Assembly: GCA_019828595.1 (NCBI GenBank)
Contig: JAHQRK010000094.1
Span: forward strand, 1 to 20,803
Direction: 5' to 3'
From: Aphanomyces cochlioides
Taxonomy: Eukaryota > Oomycota > Saprolegniomycetes > Saprolegniales > Verrucalvaceae
Length of the DNA: 20,803 nucleotides
Part shown: one piece after another, positions 20,401 through 20,803 of the stretch
How positions within the stretch are numbered: the stretch's first letter is position 1
How the letters are laid out: the number at the start of each line of letters is the position of its first letter
Program-made: the position numbers and the translations under genes
The notes under the pieces: model-generated
Databases searched by the model: none
The model's input: the letters and a program-made list of their open reading frames with translations, nothing else
What the model was told of the DNA's origin: nothing

Positions 20401-20803
20401 CAGTCGACGTTGCACCGTTGATTGTCACGGACAGAGAGCGGCTCTTTGATCCCCTTGGGTCGACAGAAAAATGACTGGTACCGGCTCGTGACGTTGGCGT
20501 GAAAGTCAAATTGCTGATCCAGGTTGAACTGTCGGTACTCGCTGCGGGCAGTGTACAAGGGTCTTGACGGGCGGTATTAACAATGGATGTCTCAACGAGG
20601 TCCCATGTCGAATGCTCGGCGGGAAGTAAGCCACTTCATCTTGAGGCTGTTGATGCTACTTCATGGAGTCAATGTACTGGCGATGACTGAGTTGGAGACG
20701 CTTCTTCATTCTCTTCAACCAGCCGTACCACTTTGCGCCAAAGTTTTGAGTGTCGTCTGCGCGCATCTCGTCCAAAAGTTGATTGGCTTCGGCCTTGATC
20801 GCT
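17424..20803 (-). mobile_element. LINE copy C, cut by the window edge
   Basis: This is the 3' 3.4 kb of a third copy of the A/B family on the minus strand. It matches copy A more closely than B (for example it shares ctaccagtggg and ggggatacacgcgag). Its end at 20803 corresponds to about 3642 in A. Because the D fragment to its left also matches D' beside A, A and C are probably the same insertion seen in two copies of a duplicated segment. The element should continue to the right with endonuclease and ORF1. Confidence 0.9.
17487..20803 (-). pseudogene. Copy C ORF2, partial: reverse transcriptase and C-terminal domain
   Basis: Partial ORF2, from the endonuclease-RT linker (right edge) to TGA at 17487-17489. 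Reverse transcriptase motifs present: NKSPGSDGWP (about 20165-20210), a GDRGDPGNYRPITLM block (about 19990-20045), QAGFVP (about 19885-19920), LDFSKAYD (about 19768-19820), GVKQGCP (about 19622-19648) and the catalytic FADD (about 19502-19525), which is intact. The thumb/connection block NVLPSEKPVKYLGILFG lies near 19290-19350 and the zf-RVT-like region around 17960-18160. The longest uninterrupted segments are about 280 codons (17620-18462) and 266 codons (18365-19165). Frame changes between them show this copy is also broken as written. Confidence 0.88.

Noticed and set aside
1..20803. CRISPR array, bacterial operon or phage region
   Set aside because: There are no short regularly spaced repeats and no ribosome-binding-site pattern, and the tRNA and LINE features are eukaryotic.

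Overview
This window looks like repeat-rich nuclear DNA of a eukaryote. The evidence is a tRNA-Ile gene with the eukaryote-type AAT anticodon, A and B boxes and an oligo-T terminator, plus non-LTR (LINE) retrotransposons with an AP-endonuclease-like domain. The overall style resembles oomycete genomes such as the Saprolegniales/Aphanomyces group, but that is an impression and not proven here. No ordinary host protein gene is convincing.

Layout, left to right. 1-246: the 5' part of a truncated LINE fragment (D'). 247-260: a tRNA-Ile 5' half-site. 261-7521: near full-length LINE copy A, minus strand. 7521-7533: half-site. 7534-14673: near full-length LINE copy B, minus strand. 14674-14746: a complete tRNA-Ile(AAT) with its terminator. 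14756-15722: about 1 kb of non-repeat spacer. 15723-15736: half-site with native-looking 5' flank. 15737-17410: 5'-truncated LINE D, a different but related lineage. 17411-17423: half-site. 17424 to the window end: LINE copy C, cut by the window edge.

Copies A and B carry ORF1 (about 1,000 codons, no recognised family) and ORF2 (about 1,400 codons: AP endonuclease, reverse transcriptase, C-terminal zf-RVT-like Cys/His domain). ORF2 starts about 35 nt inside the end of ORF1 in another frame. Every copy is broken by many small indels that are mostly private to that copy. This is either decay or residual sequencing error.

The main point is that every 3' end abuts the same 12-14 nt from the 5' end of tRNA-Ile, split inside the A box. 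The complete tRNA stands directly at the 5' end of B. The simplest reading is a site-specific LINE that inserts antisense into the A box of tRNA-Ile(AAT) genes and makes a target-site duplication of about 12-13 nt that rebuilds the tRNA on the far side. The same target was used repeatedly (D, then A/C, then B). In addition, 1 to about 3642 is a second copy of 17160-20803, so the locus appears to be a tandem array with a unit of about 17.16 kb.
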